A stretch of DNA of 26,686 nt, taken from the NCBI GenBank assembly GCA_017409915.1, contig JAFQRU010000038.1, positions 1-26,686 of the forward strand, written 5' to 3'. The notes beneath the pieces were generated by a model. That model was not told where the DNA came from, did not search any database, and saw only the letters and a program-made list of their open reading frames with translations. Within the stretch, counting starts at the first letter, position 1, and each line of letters starts with the position of its first letter. Shown here in pieces: positions 1-7,263 of this stretch. The stretch comes from Clostridia bacterium (GTDB lineage: Bacteria > Bacillota > Clostridia > Monoglobales > Monoglobaceae). The position numbers were made by a program, and so were the translations under genes.

Positions 1-65
1 GCAACAGCTTTTGAAACAATATTTAAGGTTTCATTTAAGATATTTTGAGAACATAAAAATTTCAT
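1..65 (-). CDS. dnaN: DNA polymerase III subunit beta (sliding clamp), 5' end only
   Basis: Only the first 21 codons are in the window; the gene continues off the left edge. The translation begins MKFLCSQNILNETLNIVSKA, which matches the conserved start of bacterial DnaN, the ring-shaped clamp that tethers the replicative polymerase to DNA. The ATG (63-65 on the complement) has an AAAGAGAGG ribosome site 9 bases upstream. A TATAAT preceded by TG, at 104-109 on the complement, is a likely extended -10. No dnaA gene lies directly upstream, unlike the usual dnaA-dnaN order. The identification rests on a short fragment. Confidence 0.75.
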   Translation of the reverse strand, partial: MKFLCSQNILNETLNIVSKAV

Positions 66-346
66 AACTTTAAACCTCTCTTTAATAATCTATGCGTACT
101 TACATTATAACATATTGAAAACGAAAAATAAAGCATTTTTTTTGATTTTTTTAATAATATTTGATTTTTTTCTATAAAAATATAATAATTATAATATTTA
201 TTTGGTGGCTGTGGTTGTAGGTGGTGTTTAAACTGTTGAAAAGGCTAAAAAAGCTTATAAAGAAGAGACTTTTTTGCCTGACTAAAACTTGTTTATAATT
301 GTGTTTCATTATCAACAGTTTTCACAATGAGGTAAATGTAAAAAAA

Positions 347-355
347 TTATCCACA
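347..355 (+). promoter_or_regulatory. DnaA box (perfect consensus)
   Basis: TTATCCACA matches the consensus DnaA-binding nonamer exactly. Near-matches at 309-317 and 385-393 flank it within 45 bases on each side. Such clusters are typical of origins or of DnaA-regulated promoters. Confidence 0.6.
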
Positions 356-396
356 TTTTCCTAGTTGTTAATTAACAAGTAAAATGTTAATAAGTC

Positions 397-425
397 TTGA
401 CAAAAAAAGAAAAATGATATATTAT
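397..425 (+). promoter_or_regulatory. Sigma-A type promoter of the ferredoxin gene
   Basis: The -35 box TTGACA (397-402) and a -10 box TATTAT (420-425) are separated by 17 bases. Transcription would start about 30 bases before the ferredoxin ribosome site AGAGGTG (451-457). The -35 box starts four bases after the rightmost near-DnaA box, so DnaA binding could affect this promoter. Confidence 0.7.
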
Positions 426-464
426 AACCTAGAAGGAAATATATTTTTAAAGAGGTGAAAATAA

Positions 465-635
465 ATGGCTTTCATTATCAACGAAGAATGTATCAGCTGT
501 GGTGTTTGCGCTAGCGAATGTCCTGTTGAATGTATTACAGAAGGTGCTGACAGATATGAAATCGATGCAGATGCTTGCATTTCTTGCGGTAACTGCGCAA
601 CAGTTTGTCCAGTAGGAGCTCCTGTAGAAGAGTAA
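465..635 (+). CDS. 2[4Fe-4S] ferredoxin, 56 aa
   Basis: This short gene encodes a clostridial-type ferredoxin, a soluble low-potential electron carrier for enzymes such as pyruvate:ferredoxin oxidoreductase and hydrogenase. Two CxxCxxCxxxCP motifs are present: Cys9, 12, 15, 19 and Cys38, 41, 44, 48. The length and the internal two-fold symmetry are typical of the family. A ninth cysteine, Cys23, sits just after the first cluster motif where other residues are usual. The ATG is 7 bases after AGAGGTG. The gene has its own consensus promoter and a strong terminator, so it is probably a monocistronic, highly expressed unit. Confidence 0.95.
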   Translation: MAFIINEECISCGVCASECPVECITEGADRYEIDADACISCGNCATVCPVGAPVEE

Positions 636-641
636 AAATTA

Positions 642-671
642 TACCGGTGCTAAATGCACCGGTAATTTTTT
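642..671 (+). terminator. Intrinsic terminator after ferredoxin
   Basis: A perfect 9-bp stem, TACCGGTGC (642-650) and GCACCGGTA (656-664), closes a TAAAT loop and is followed by a run of seven T. It lies 6 bases after the ferredoxin stop. Only readthrough or an unseen promoter would feed rsmG, which starts at 687. Confidence 0.9.
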
Positions 672-686
672 TATAAGGAAAAGTAT

Positions 687-1382
687 ATGAACAGAGATTT
701 ATTTATAGATTGTATAGAAAAATTTGGTGGAAAAATTTCTGAGGAAAAGTTAAATCAATTTGAAAAGTTTTCGTCTCTTTTGGTAGAGTGGAACGAAAAA
801 ATGAATTTAACTGCAATAACCGACTCAGACGGCATTTCCGTCCGTCATTTTGCGGATAGCATTTCTCCTCTTTTTTATACTGAAATAAAGGAAAACGCAA
901 AAGTTATTGATGTGGGAACAGGTGCAGGTTTTCCGGGCGTTCCGCTCAAAATTATGCGCCCTGATTTAGACATAACTTTAATGGATTCTCTTAATAAAAG
1001 AATAACATTTTTAAAAGAAGTTAGAGAACAAATCGGCATTGATAAGACAGAATGTGTTCACGCAAGAGCCGAAGAATTTGGGCGAAAAGAAGAATATCGT
1101 GAAAAATATGATGTCGGAGTTTCCCGCGCCGTTGCATCGCTCAAAGTTTTGGCTGAATATGTACTCCCATTTATTAAAGTTGGCGGATATTTTATCTCTA
1201 TGAAGGCATTTGAAATAGAAGAAGAGGTTAACGAGGCAAAAGAGAAAATAAAACTCTTAGGCGGAAAAATCGAAGAAATAAAGGAAATTGAAATTCCAAA
1301 CTCAGATGCCGTCCGAAAATTAGTTATAATCAAAAAAATATCAAAAACAGATAAAAAATATCCCGGAAGAAAGATAAAATAA
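687..1382 (+). CDS. rsmG: 16S rRNA (guanine-527-N7)-methyltransferase
   Basis: RsmG (GidB) uses S-adenosylmethionine to methylate N7 of G527 in 16S rRNA; loss of this mark gives low-level streptomycin resistance in many bacteria. The 231-residue protein has the expected N-terminal helix region with the WNEKMNLTAI motif (residues 35-44) and the SAM-binding loop VIDVGTGAGFPG (73-84) of a Rossmann-fold methyltransferase. Length is normal for the family. The ATG follows AAGGAAAAG. In many Firmicutes rsmG sits beside parA/parB near the origin, and here parAB is 2 kb away on the other strand, separated by serS and a coiled-coil gene. Confidence 0.95.
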   Translation: MNRDLFIDCIEKFGGKISEEKLNQFEKFSSLLVEWNEKMNLTAITDSDGISVRHFADSISPLFYTEIKENAKVIDVGTGAGFPGVPLKIMRPDLDITLMDSLNKRITFLKEVREQIGIDKTECVHARAEEFGRKEEYREKYDVGVSRAVASLKVLAEYVLPFIKVGGYFISMKAFEIEEEVNEAKEKIKLLGGKIEEIKEIEIPNSDAVRKLVIIKKISKTDKKYPGRKIK

Positions 1383-1384
1383 AG

Positions 1385-1412
1385 AAAAACACTCGGAAAA
1401 CCGAGTGTTTTT
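1385..1412. terminator. Bidirectional intrinsic terminator between rsmG and serS
   Basis: A 12-bp perfect inverted repeat, AAAAACACTCGG (1385-1396) and CCGAGTGTTTTT (1401-1412), surrounds an AAAA loop. It gives a GC-containing stem with a T run on either strand and so ends both convergent units. Confidence 0.9.
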
Positions 1413-1417
1413 TATTT

Positions 1418-2695
1418 TTACTTTTCAATTTTTTCCATTCCGCCAAGATATGGTCTTAAAACCTCAGGGATTGTGATGCTTCCGTCTGCGTTCTGGTAGT
1501 TTTCTAAGATTGCGGCAACTGTTCTGCCGATTGCAACACCTGAACCGTTTAATGTATGAACAAGCTGTGCTTTATCCTTTGGAGAATTCTTATATTTTAT
1601 GTTAGCACGACGAGCCTGGAAGTCTTCAAAGTTAGAACAAGAAGAAATTTCAACAAATCTTCCGTAGCTTGGCATCCAAACCTCAATATCGTATTTGAGT
1701 GCCGCGGTAAATCCTAAATCTCCGATACAGATTTTAACAACACGGTATGGGATTTTTAAGAGTTTTAATACAGACTCTGCATCTGCTACAAGCTTTTCAA
1801 GCTCCGCATAGGATTCCTCAGGTTTTGTGAACTTAACAAGCTCAACCTTATTGAACTGGTGCTGACGGATAAGACCTCTTGTGTCACGGCCTGCGCTTCC
1901 TGCCTCAGCTCTGAAACATGCTGTATATGCGCAATACTTAATAGGAAGCTCGTTTCCGTCTAAAATTTCGTCTCTGTGCATATTTGTTACAGGAACTTCG
2001 GCGGTTGGAACTAAGAAATAGTCAGTATTTGAAACTTTGAAAGCGTCTTCTTCAAATTTTGGAAGCTGACCTGTTCCAATCATACTGTTTCTATGCACCA
2101 TAAATGGTGGGAAAATCTCAGTATAGCCGTTTTGTCTTGTATGTGTGTCAAGATAGAAGTTGATAACCGCTCTTTCAAGAGCTGCGCCCTTGTCTTTATA
2201 AACAGTAAAGCGTGTTCCTGTGATTTTTGCGGCAGTTGCAGCGTCTAAAATGCCTAAATCTTCGCCTAAATCCCAGTGAGCTTTTGGCTCAAAATCAAAC
2301 TTAGTTGGCTCTAAATAGCGTCTTATTTCAACATTGTCTTCATCTGTATCACCCTCAGGGACAGTTTCATTTGCAATGTTTGGAATTGTATACATAATTG
2401 TCTGAATTTTCTCGTCCAAATCACGAACTTTATCGTCGCATTTCTTGATTTCATCGGATAATTCCTTCATTTCCGCAAAGATTGGGGCGGTGTCTTTTCC
2501 CTCTTTTTTAAGGGCAGGAATTTGCTTGGAAACCTCGTTCTGCTTGTTCTTCATCTGCTCAACAGTATAAAGAATTTCTCTTCTTTCTTTATCAAGGGCG
2601 AGAAGACCGTCAACATCAACTCTTGTTTCTTTTCTTCTTTCCAAAGCTTTAATAAGTTTTTCAGGCTCGTTTCTTAAAATTTTAATGTCAATCAT
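1418..2695 (-). CDS. serS: Seryl-tRNA synthetase
   Basis: This class II aminoacyl-tRNA synthetase charges tRNA-Ser (and tRNA-Sec where present) with serine. The 425 residues show the family layout: an N-terminal antiparallel coiled-coil arm that grips the tRNA (about 25-105), then the catalytic domain with the serine-binding TAEVPVTN segment (231-238), motif 2 FRAEAGSAGRDTRGLIRQHQ (261-280), and motif 3 ending in GVAIGRTVAAILENY near residue 400. Length is standard. The ATG follows an AAGGAG site and starts 15 bases after the stop of the upstream coiled-coil gene, so the two are probably co-transcribed. I found no T-box leader upstream. Confidence 0.97.
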   Translation of the reverse strand: MIDIKILRNEPEKLIKALERRKETRVDVDGLLALDKERREILYTVEQMKNKQNEVSKQIPALKKEGKDTAPIFAEMKELSDEIKKCDDKVRDLDEKIQTIMYTIPNIANETVPEGDTDEDNVEIRRYLEPTKFDFEPKAHWDLGEDLGILDAATAAKITGTRFTVYKDKGAALERAVINFYLDTHTRQNGYTEIFPPFMVHRNSMIGTGQLPKFEEDAFKVSNTDYFLVPTAEVPVTNMHRDEILDGNELPIKYCAYTACFRAEAGSAGRDTRGLIRQHQFNKVELVKFTKPEESYAELEKLVADAESVLKLLKIPYRVVKICIGDLGFTAALKYDIEVWMPSYGRFVEISSCSNFEDFQARRANIKYKNSPKDKAQLVHTLNGSGVAIGRTVAAILENYQNADGSITIPEVLRPYLGGMEKIEK

Positions 2696-2710
2696 TCTTT
2701 TTTCTCCTTT

Positions 2711-3142
2711 TTACTTGGCGTTTATATTAAGTTCACGGCAAAGACTTTCATAAAAAGAGAGAGCCGTAAAATCAAATCCGTTTGTGTTTATTTTTAAAAG
2801 TTCTTTTTTTGCATCCTCGAATTTTCCTTCCTTAATTAAAAGGCTTATGTCGGAAAGGTCGATCATAGATTGCTGGTAAGTTATAAGACTGCCTTTTTCC
2901 GAGGAAGTCGCTGAGCTTTTCAAAAGATTAATTTCTTCTTCCAATTCTTCAATCTCTTCGGAAAGTTTTTTGTTCTCTTTATTAAGTTCTGAATTTTGCT
3001 CCGCAAGACTCTCTATCCGATTTTCAATTTTAACGGAGCTTTCACTTCGGTCTTCACAAAGCCAGAAGAAAAAAACGAGAGCCAAAACAATAAAACACAG
3101 CAAAATGAGAGTTACAAAAAGTTTTTTGTCTTTTTTTATCAT
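2711..3142 (-). CDS. Membrane-anchored coiled-coil protein of unknown function
   Basis: I do not recognise a family for this 143-residue protein. It has a short basic N-terminus (MIKKDKK), one hydrophobic segment at about residues 8-28, then a predicted coiled coil at about 40-77 rich in E, K, L and N. A C-terminal part (about 90-140) looks like a short helical repeat (a single TPR-like hairpin is possible). The arrangement suggests a single-pass membrane protein with the coiled coil outside, or a bitopic scaffold. The ATG has a very good AAAAGGAGG site. It lies between parB and serS on the same strand, 15 bases from serS and 160 bases after parB. Confidence 0.75.
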   Translation of the reverse strand: MIKKDKKLFVTLILLCFIVLALVFFFWLCEDRSESSVKIENRIESLAEQNSELNKENKKLSEEIEELEEEINLLKSSATSSEKGSLITYQQSMIDLSDISLLIKEGKFEDAKKELLKINTNGFDFTALSFYESLCRELNINAK

Positions 3143-3302
3143 TTTTTCGTCCTCCTTTTAAGTTCTCTCTAAAATATCCAAAAAAACGGGGTTTTAAAGG
3201 GTTTTAGGGTTTGAAACAAGAAATCACACTAAGGTATTCTCAAAAGCCGTTTTAAAGGGCAATTTTAGAGGTGCATTTTTCGGGGTTTGGTTTACATAAC
3301 AA

Positions 3303-4190
3303 TCATTTTTTAAATTCGAACAAAAGGCGTTCGAAATCTTCGGAGCTGTAAAATTCAAACTCGATTTTCCCCTTATTTTTGCCTGAGGAAATTTTTACCT
3401 TTGTCTTAAAAATATCTCCAAGTTGTTTTTCAACATTTTTATAAGAGGGAGAAATTTTTGGCTGAACTTTCTTCGGCTTCTTATTTAAAAGTGAGGAAAC
3501 CAGAGCTTCCGTCTGGCGAACGCTTAAATCTTCCTTTATAATTCTCTCAGCGATTTCCAGCTGAATATTTTTGTCTTCAACGGAGAGAAGAGTTCTTGCG
3601 TGGCCCTGAGAAAGCTTTTTGTCCTGAACCATCTTTTTGATTGCAGAGGAAAGGTTATTAAGACGGAGGGCGTTGGCAACGGCACTACGGCTTTTGCCCA
3701 CTTTTTCCGCAATCTGCTCCTGATTTAAAGAGAAGGCTTCCATAAGTTTTTTATAGCCTTCGGCCTCTTCGATTGGGTTTAAATCCTCTCTTTGAAGGTT
3801 TTCGATTAAAGCAACCTCCATAACCTCTTCGGAGGAATAATCCTTGATAATACAAGGAATTTCTTTAAGCCCTGCAAGCTTTGAGGCTCTCCATCTGCGC
3901 TCTCCGGCGATGATTATATACATTCCGTTTTCTGATTTTCGAACTAAAATCGGAGAAACAACGCCGTGAGTTTTAATGGATTCTGAAAGAGCTTCTAAGG
4001 CTTCTTTGTCAAAATTCTTTCTCGGCTGGTCAGGGTTTGGCTCAACATCAATTATTTTAAGAGAAACAACGCTCTCTTTTGATGATTCTTCGTTTTTTAT
4101 AAGATCTACCGCCGTAGTTTTGTCTTCAACATCAGTAAACAAAGCGCCAAGACCTTTTCCAAGGCCTCTTTTTTGTTTTGCTTTTTCCAC
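3303..4190 (-). CDS. parB: Chromosome-partitioning protein ParB (Spo0J family)
   Basis: ParB binds parS sites, loads onto DNA as a CTP-dependent sliding clamp, recruits SMC and stimulates the ParA ATPase. The 295 residues contain the N-terminal GLGKGLGALF segment (9-18) that contacts ParA, the CTP-binding motifs GERRWRA (96-102) and ENLQRED (130-136), a helix-turn-helix around 156-176, and a C-terminal dimerisation region. The start is GTG at 4188-4190, immediately after the parA stop with no gap, with GAGGAG inside the end of parA, so translation is probably coupled. A perfect parS lies just upstream of parA, confirming a complete ParABS set. Confidence 0.96.
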   Translation of the reverse strand: MEKAKQKRGLGKGLGALFTDVEDKTTAVDLIKNEESSKESVVSLKIIDVEPNPDQPRKNFDKEALEALSESIKTHGVVSPILVRKSENGMYIIIAGERRWRASKLAGLKEIPCIIKDYSSEEVMEVALIENLQREDLNPIEEAEGYKKLMEAFSLNQEQIAEKVGKSRSAVANALRLNNLSSAIKKMVQDKKLSQGHARTLLSVEDKNIQLEIAERIIKEDLSVRQTEALVSSLLNKKPKKVQPKISPSYKNVEKQLGDIFKTKVKISSGKNKGKIEFEFYSSEDFERLLFEFKK

Positions 4191-4964
4191 TTAATTCACT
4201 CCTCGATTATTATCTATAACTTCCTGAGCAAGCTCCATATAGCTCTCGGCGCCTCTGGAATTCTTATCGTAAACTATAATAGGCTGGCCAAAGCTGGGGG
4301 CCTCGGCAAGACGGACACTTCTCGGGATAATAGAGCCATAAACCTTTTTCCCGAAAAACCGCTTTACTTCTTCAACAACCTGGATTGAAAGGTTTGTTCT
4401 GGCGTCAAACATTGTAAGAAGAACGCCCTCGATGTCAAGTGGTGGATTTATGCCCTTTTTAATGATTCTAATGGTGTTTGTAAGCTGGCTTAACCCCTCT
4501 AATGCGTAATATTCGCACTGAATCGGGACTAAAATGGTGTCTGCCGCTGCAAAAGAGTTAAGGGTTATAAGCCCAAGAGACGGCGGACAGTCAATTATAA
4601 TAAAGTCAAAGTCGTCTTTAACCTCGCTTATTGCCTCTTTAAGCAAAAATTCGCGGTCTGCTTTGCCTACAAGTTCAAGTTCTGCCCCTGCAAGGTCAAT
4701 GTTTGACGGACAAATCCAAAGATTGTCAAACTCGGTTTTTACCATGGCCTCGCTCATTGGCATATCGTTTATGATGCAGTCATATACAGAGGAACTGAGG
4801 TTTCTCGGGTCAAGACCAAGACCGCTTGTGGTATTTCCCTGCGGATCAATGTCAATTATAAGGGTTTTTTTGTTTTTTGCCCCAAGACAGGCGCTTAAAT
4901 TAACGGCAGTGGTGGTCTTTCCGACTCCGCCCTTCTGGTTGCCGATAGCAATTGTCTTACCCAT
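4191..4964 (-). CDS. parA: Chromosome-partitioning ATPase ParA (Soj)
   Basis: ParA is a deviant Walker-type ATPase that dimerises on DNA with ATP and moves or regulates ParB-parS complexes; in Bacillus the homologue Soj also controls DnaA. The 257 residues begin MGKTIAIGNQKGGVGKTTTA, with the signature lysine Lys11 and the P-loop lysine Lys16, and Walker B lies in the DFIIIDCPPSLG segment near residue 125. Length matches chromosomal, not plasmid, ParA. The ATG follows TGGAGG. A clear promoter lies upstream (4999-5026). Nearness to dnaN, rsmG and parS fits an origin-proximal chromosomal locus. Confidence 0.96.
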   Translation of the reverse strand: MGKTIAIGNQKGGVGKTTTAVNLSACLGAKNKKTLIIDIDPQGNTTSGLGLDPRNLSSSVYDCIINDMPMSEAMVKTEFDNLWICPSNIDLAGAELELVGKADREFLLKEAISEVKDDFDFIIIDCPPSLGLITLNSFAAADTILVPIQCEYYALEGLSQLTNTIRIIKKGINPPLDIEGVLLTMFDARTNLSIQVVEEVKRFFGKKVYGSIIPRSVRLAEAPSFGQPIIVYDKNSRGAESYMELAQEVIDNNRGVN

Positions 4965-4998
4965 AATTCCTCCAAAATAGTTTGATTTTCTTCCTTTT

Positions 4999-5026
4999 AT
5001 TATAGCACAAATAGAAAATAATACAA
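4999..5026 (-). promoter_or_regulatory. Promoter of the parA-parB unit
   Basis: On the minus strand a -35 box TTGTAT (5021-5026) and a perfect extended -10 TGCTATAAT (TATAAT at 4999-5004) are spaced 16 bases apart. The parS site begins 26 bases upstream of the -35 box, so ParB bound and spread from parS could repress its own operon. Confidence 0.75.
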
Positions 5027-5051
5027 TAGTTTTAATGTAAAAAACTCAAAA

Positions 5052-5067
5052 TGTTTCACGTGAAACA
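5052..5067. other. parS: parS centromere site (perfect 16-bp consensus)
   Basis: TGTTTCACGTGAAACA is the canonical bacterial parS sequence with no mismatch. It is embedded in a perfect 22-bp palindrome (5049-5070). It lies directly after the tex stop codon and upstream of the parA promoter. ParB nucleates here. It is the only copy I noticed in the window. Confidence 0.97.
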
Positions 5068-5068
5068 T

Positions 5069-7216
5069 TTATTTTTTGATAACCCTTGAAAGAGAAATTC
5101 TGTTTTTGTTTAAATCTACTTCTATTACCTCAACTTCAAGGATGTCGCCGATAGAAACAACATCTGTCGGATGCTTGACAAACTTGTCGGAAAGGCGTGA
5201 AATATGGATAAGTCCGTCCTGATGCACGCCAATATCCACAAAAGCGCCAAAATCCACAACATTTCGCACTGTTCCTTGGAGAATCATTCCCGCTTTAATG
5301 TCTTTTATGTCCATCACATCGGATTTTAAGACAGGAGCATTTATGCTTTCTCTTATATCACGGCCAGGTTTAACGATTTCCTTTAAAATATCCTCAATGG
5401 TAGGAACTCCAACCCCTGTTTCTTCGCTTAATTTTTTAATATCGGCATCGGAGAGCTTATCTTTGATGCCTTTTATGTTGCCGTTTTTAATATCTTCTTC
5501 TGTATAGCCTGTCTTTTTAAGGAGCGTTTTGGTAAAATCGTAGGATTCAGGGTGGACTGAGGTATTGTCTAAAATATTATCGCCCTCAGGAATTCTTAAA
5601 AAGCCTGCACACTGTAAAAATGCCTTAGGACCAAGCTTTTCAACCTTTTTAAGCTGGTTTCTGTTCTTGAATTTACCTTCTTTTTCTCTGTAAGAAACAA
5701 TATTTTTGGCAATTGATGAGTTTATTCCTGAGATGTATTCAAGAAGCGGCGCGGATGCTGTATTAAGGTCAACGCCAACGCTGTTAACACAGTCTTCAAC
5801 AACGCCACCTAAGGCCTCGTCAAGACGCTTAGGGTTCATATCGTGCTGATACTGGCCAACGCCTATTGATTTCGGGTCAATCTTAACAAGTTCAGAGAGC
5901 GGGTCCTGAGCGCGTCTTGCGATTGAAACGGCACTTCTCTGGGTAACATCAAAGTCAGGGAACTCCTCTGCGCCAAGCTTTGATGCGGAATAAACCGATG
6001 CTCCCGCCTCGTTTGTTATGATATATTTAACCCCTTCCATTCCTTTAAGGGTGTCTGCAACAAATTTCTCTGTCTCTCTTGACGCGGTGCCGTTGCCGAT
6101 GGAGATTAAGTTTACATTATATTTCTTTATAAGGCCTTTGATAAATTCCTTTGCGCTTTCATACTGGGCGGTGGAATGAGTTACGAAAATAACCCCTGTG
6201 TCCAAAACCTTCCCCGTTGCATCAACAACCCCAACCTTACAGCCTGTCCTGTATCCCGGGTCAAGACCGATAACCGTCTTGTCTTTAAGAGGCGGTTGCA
6301 AAAGAAGATTTTTGAGGTTAACCTTGAAAATTGCAATAGCCTTTTCCTGAGCAATATCTGTAAGCTCGTTTCTTATATCCCTCTCAATAGACGGGGCGAT
6401 AAGTCTCTTATAGCTGTCCTCGATTGCGGATTCAATATATGGCTTGAAAGCTGTAATTCCCAAAATTTCCCTTTTTTTAAGTCTATCAAGGATTTTTTCT
6501 TCGTCGCAGTCGATTTTAACAGACAAAAACTTCTCTTTTTCCCCGCGGTCGATTGCCAGAAAACTATTGGAGGCAATTTTTGTAACAGGCTCAGAGAAAT
6601 CATAGTAGATTGCATAGACAGAATCTTCCTCGGTTGAGCCTTTGGAAGAAAGGATACCGCTTCTGAAAGTTATATCGCGGATAAACTTGCGATAGTCCGC
6701 GTTGTCGGAAATTTCTTCGGCAATAATGTCAAGAGCGCCTGCGATAGCGTCTTCGAAGGTTAAAACTTCTTTTTCTTCATTTATATATTCACTTGCAATT
6801 TCTTCGACGGTTTTATCGGTTTTTTCCTGAGCCATAATGATTTTTGCAAGAGGTTCAAGTCCCTTTTCCTTTGCAACGGTGGCTCTTGTGCGCCTTTTCG
6901 GGCGGTATGGGCGGTAAATATCTTCAAGCTCGGTAAGTTTTTCCGCCGCATCAATCTTCTCGATAAGCTCAGGGGTAAGCTTTCCCTGCTCCTCAATAAT
7001 TCGCTTTATATCCGCTCTTTTTTCTTCAAGGTTGCGAAGATACATAAGTCTTTCGTAAAAGCTGCGGAGAACCTCATCGTTAAGCTCCCCTGTTGCCTCT
7101 TTTCTGTAACGGGAAATAAAAGGGATAGTGTTTCCCTCGTCGATTAAGGCAACGGTGTTATCCACCTGCCACTGTTTTAAATTAAGTTCTGATGCAAGTT
7201 TTTCGTTTATTGTCAT
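5069..7216 (-). CDS. tex: Tex family RNA-binding protein (S1 domain)
   Basis: Tex is a conserved cytoplasmic nucleic-acid-binding factor related to eukaryotic Spt6, thought to act with the transcription machinery. The 715 residues follow the family order: N-terminal helical Tex domain, a YqgF/RNase H-like domain starting near VIGLDPGYRTGCKVG (about 318-332), helix-hairpin-helix repeats around ASAPLLEYISGINSSIAKNI, and a C-terminal S1 RNA-binding domain beginning near GMILQGTVRNVVDFGAFVDI (about 642). Length is standard. The ATG follows AAAGG. It probably shares a transcript with the upstream yigZ-like gene 47 bases away. Its stop codon touches the parS palindrome. Confidence 0.93.
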   Translation of the reverse strand: MTINEKLASELNLKQWQVDNTVALIDEGNTIPFISRYRKEATGELNDEVLRSFYERLMYLRNLEEKRADIKRIIEEQGKLTPELIEKIDAAEKLTELEDIYRPYRPKRRTRATVAKEKGLEPLAKIIMAQEKTDKTVEEIASEYINEEKEVLTFEDAIAGALDIIAEEISDNADYRKFIRDITFRSGILSSKGSTEEDSVYAIYYDFSEPVTKIASNSFLAIDRGEKEKFLSVKIDCDEEKILDRLKKREILGITAFKPYIESAIEDSYKRLIAPSIERDIRNELTDIAQEKAIAIFKVNLKNLLLQPPLKDKTVIGLDPGYRTGCKVGVVDATGKVLDTGVIFVTHSTAQYESAKEFIKGLIKKYNVNLISIGNGTASRETEKFVADTLKGMEGVKYIITNEAGASVYSASKLGAEEFPDFDVTQRSAVSIARRAQDPLSELVKIDPKSIGVGQYQHDMNPKRLDEALGGVVEDCVNSVGVDLNTASAPLLEYISGINSSIAKNIVSYREKEGKFKNRNQLKKVEKLGPKAFLQCAGFLRIPEGDNILDNTSVHPESYDFTKTLLKKTGYTEEDIKNGNIKGIKDKLSDADIKKLSEETGVGVPTIEDILKEIVKPGRDIRESINAPVLKSDVMDIKDIKAGMILQGTVRNVVDFGAFVDIGVHQDGLIHISRLSDKFVKHPTDVVSIGDILEVEVIEVDLNKNRISLSRVIKK

Positions 7217-7263
7217 TTTTTAACCTTTCTGCCCGAAAAATTTTCTTGGCTGGGCAAAGCCGT

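Larger units (their letters stand above)
66..464. other. AT-rich intergenic region with DnaA boxes; candidate oriC
   Basis: This 399-bp gap separates divergent dnaN and the ferredoxin gene. It holds a perfect DnaA box TTATCCACA at 347-355, a one-mismatch box TTATCAACA at 309-317, and a one-mismatch inverted box (TTATTAACA on the complement) at 385-393. A nearly pure A/T tract at about 112-203 contains two copies of TTTGATTTTTTT (141-152 and 160-171), reminiscent of a DNA-unwinding element. A 14-bp palindrome, TTGTTAATTAACAA, lies at 365-378. Together with dnaN on one side and parAB/parS 4-5 kb away this suggests a replication origin. Against it, dnaA is not adjacent and most genes to the right would run head-on to a fork starting here. 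Confidence 0.5.

Noticed and set aside
3143..3302. T-box riboswitch for serS
   Set aside because: The conserved TGG(N)ACC-type antiterminator sequence and a terminator before the first gene are absent.
4534..4980. A 148-codon open frame opposite parA
   Set aside because: Antisense to parA, low-complexity composition, no ribosome site.
6176..6637. A 153-codon open frame opposite tex
   Set aside because: Antisense shadow of tex; no recognisable domain.
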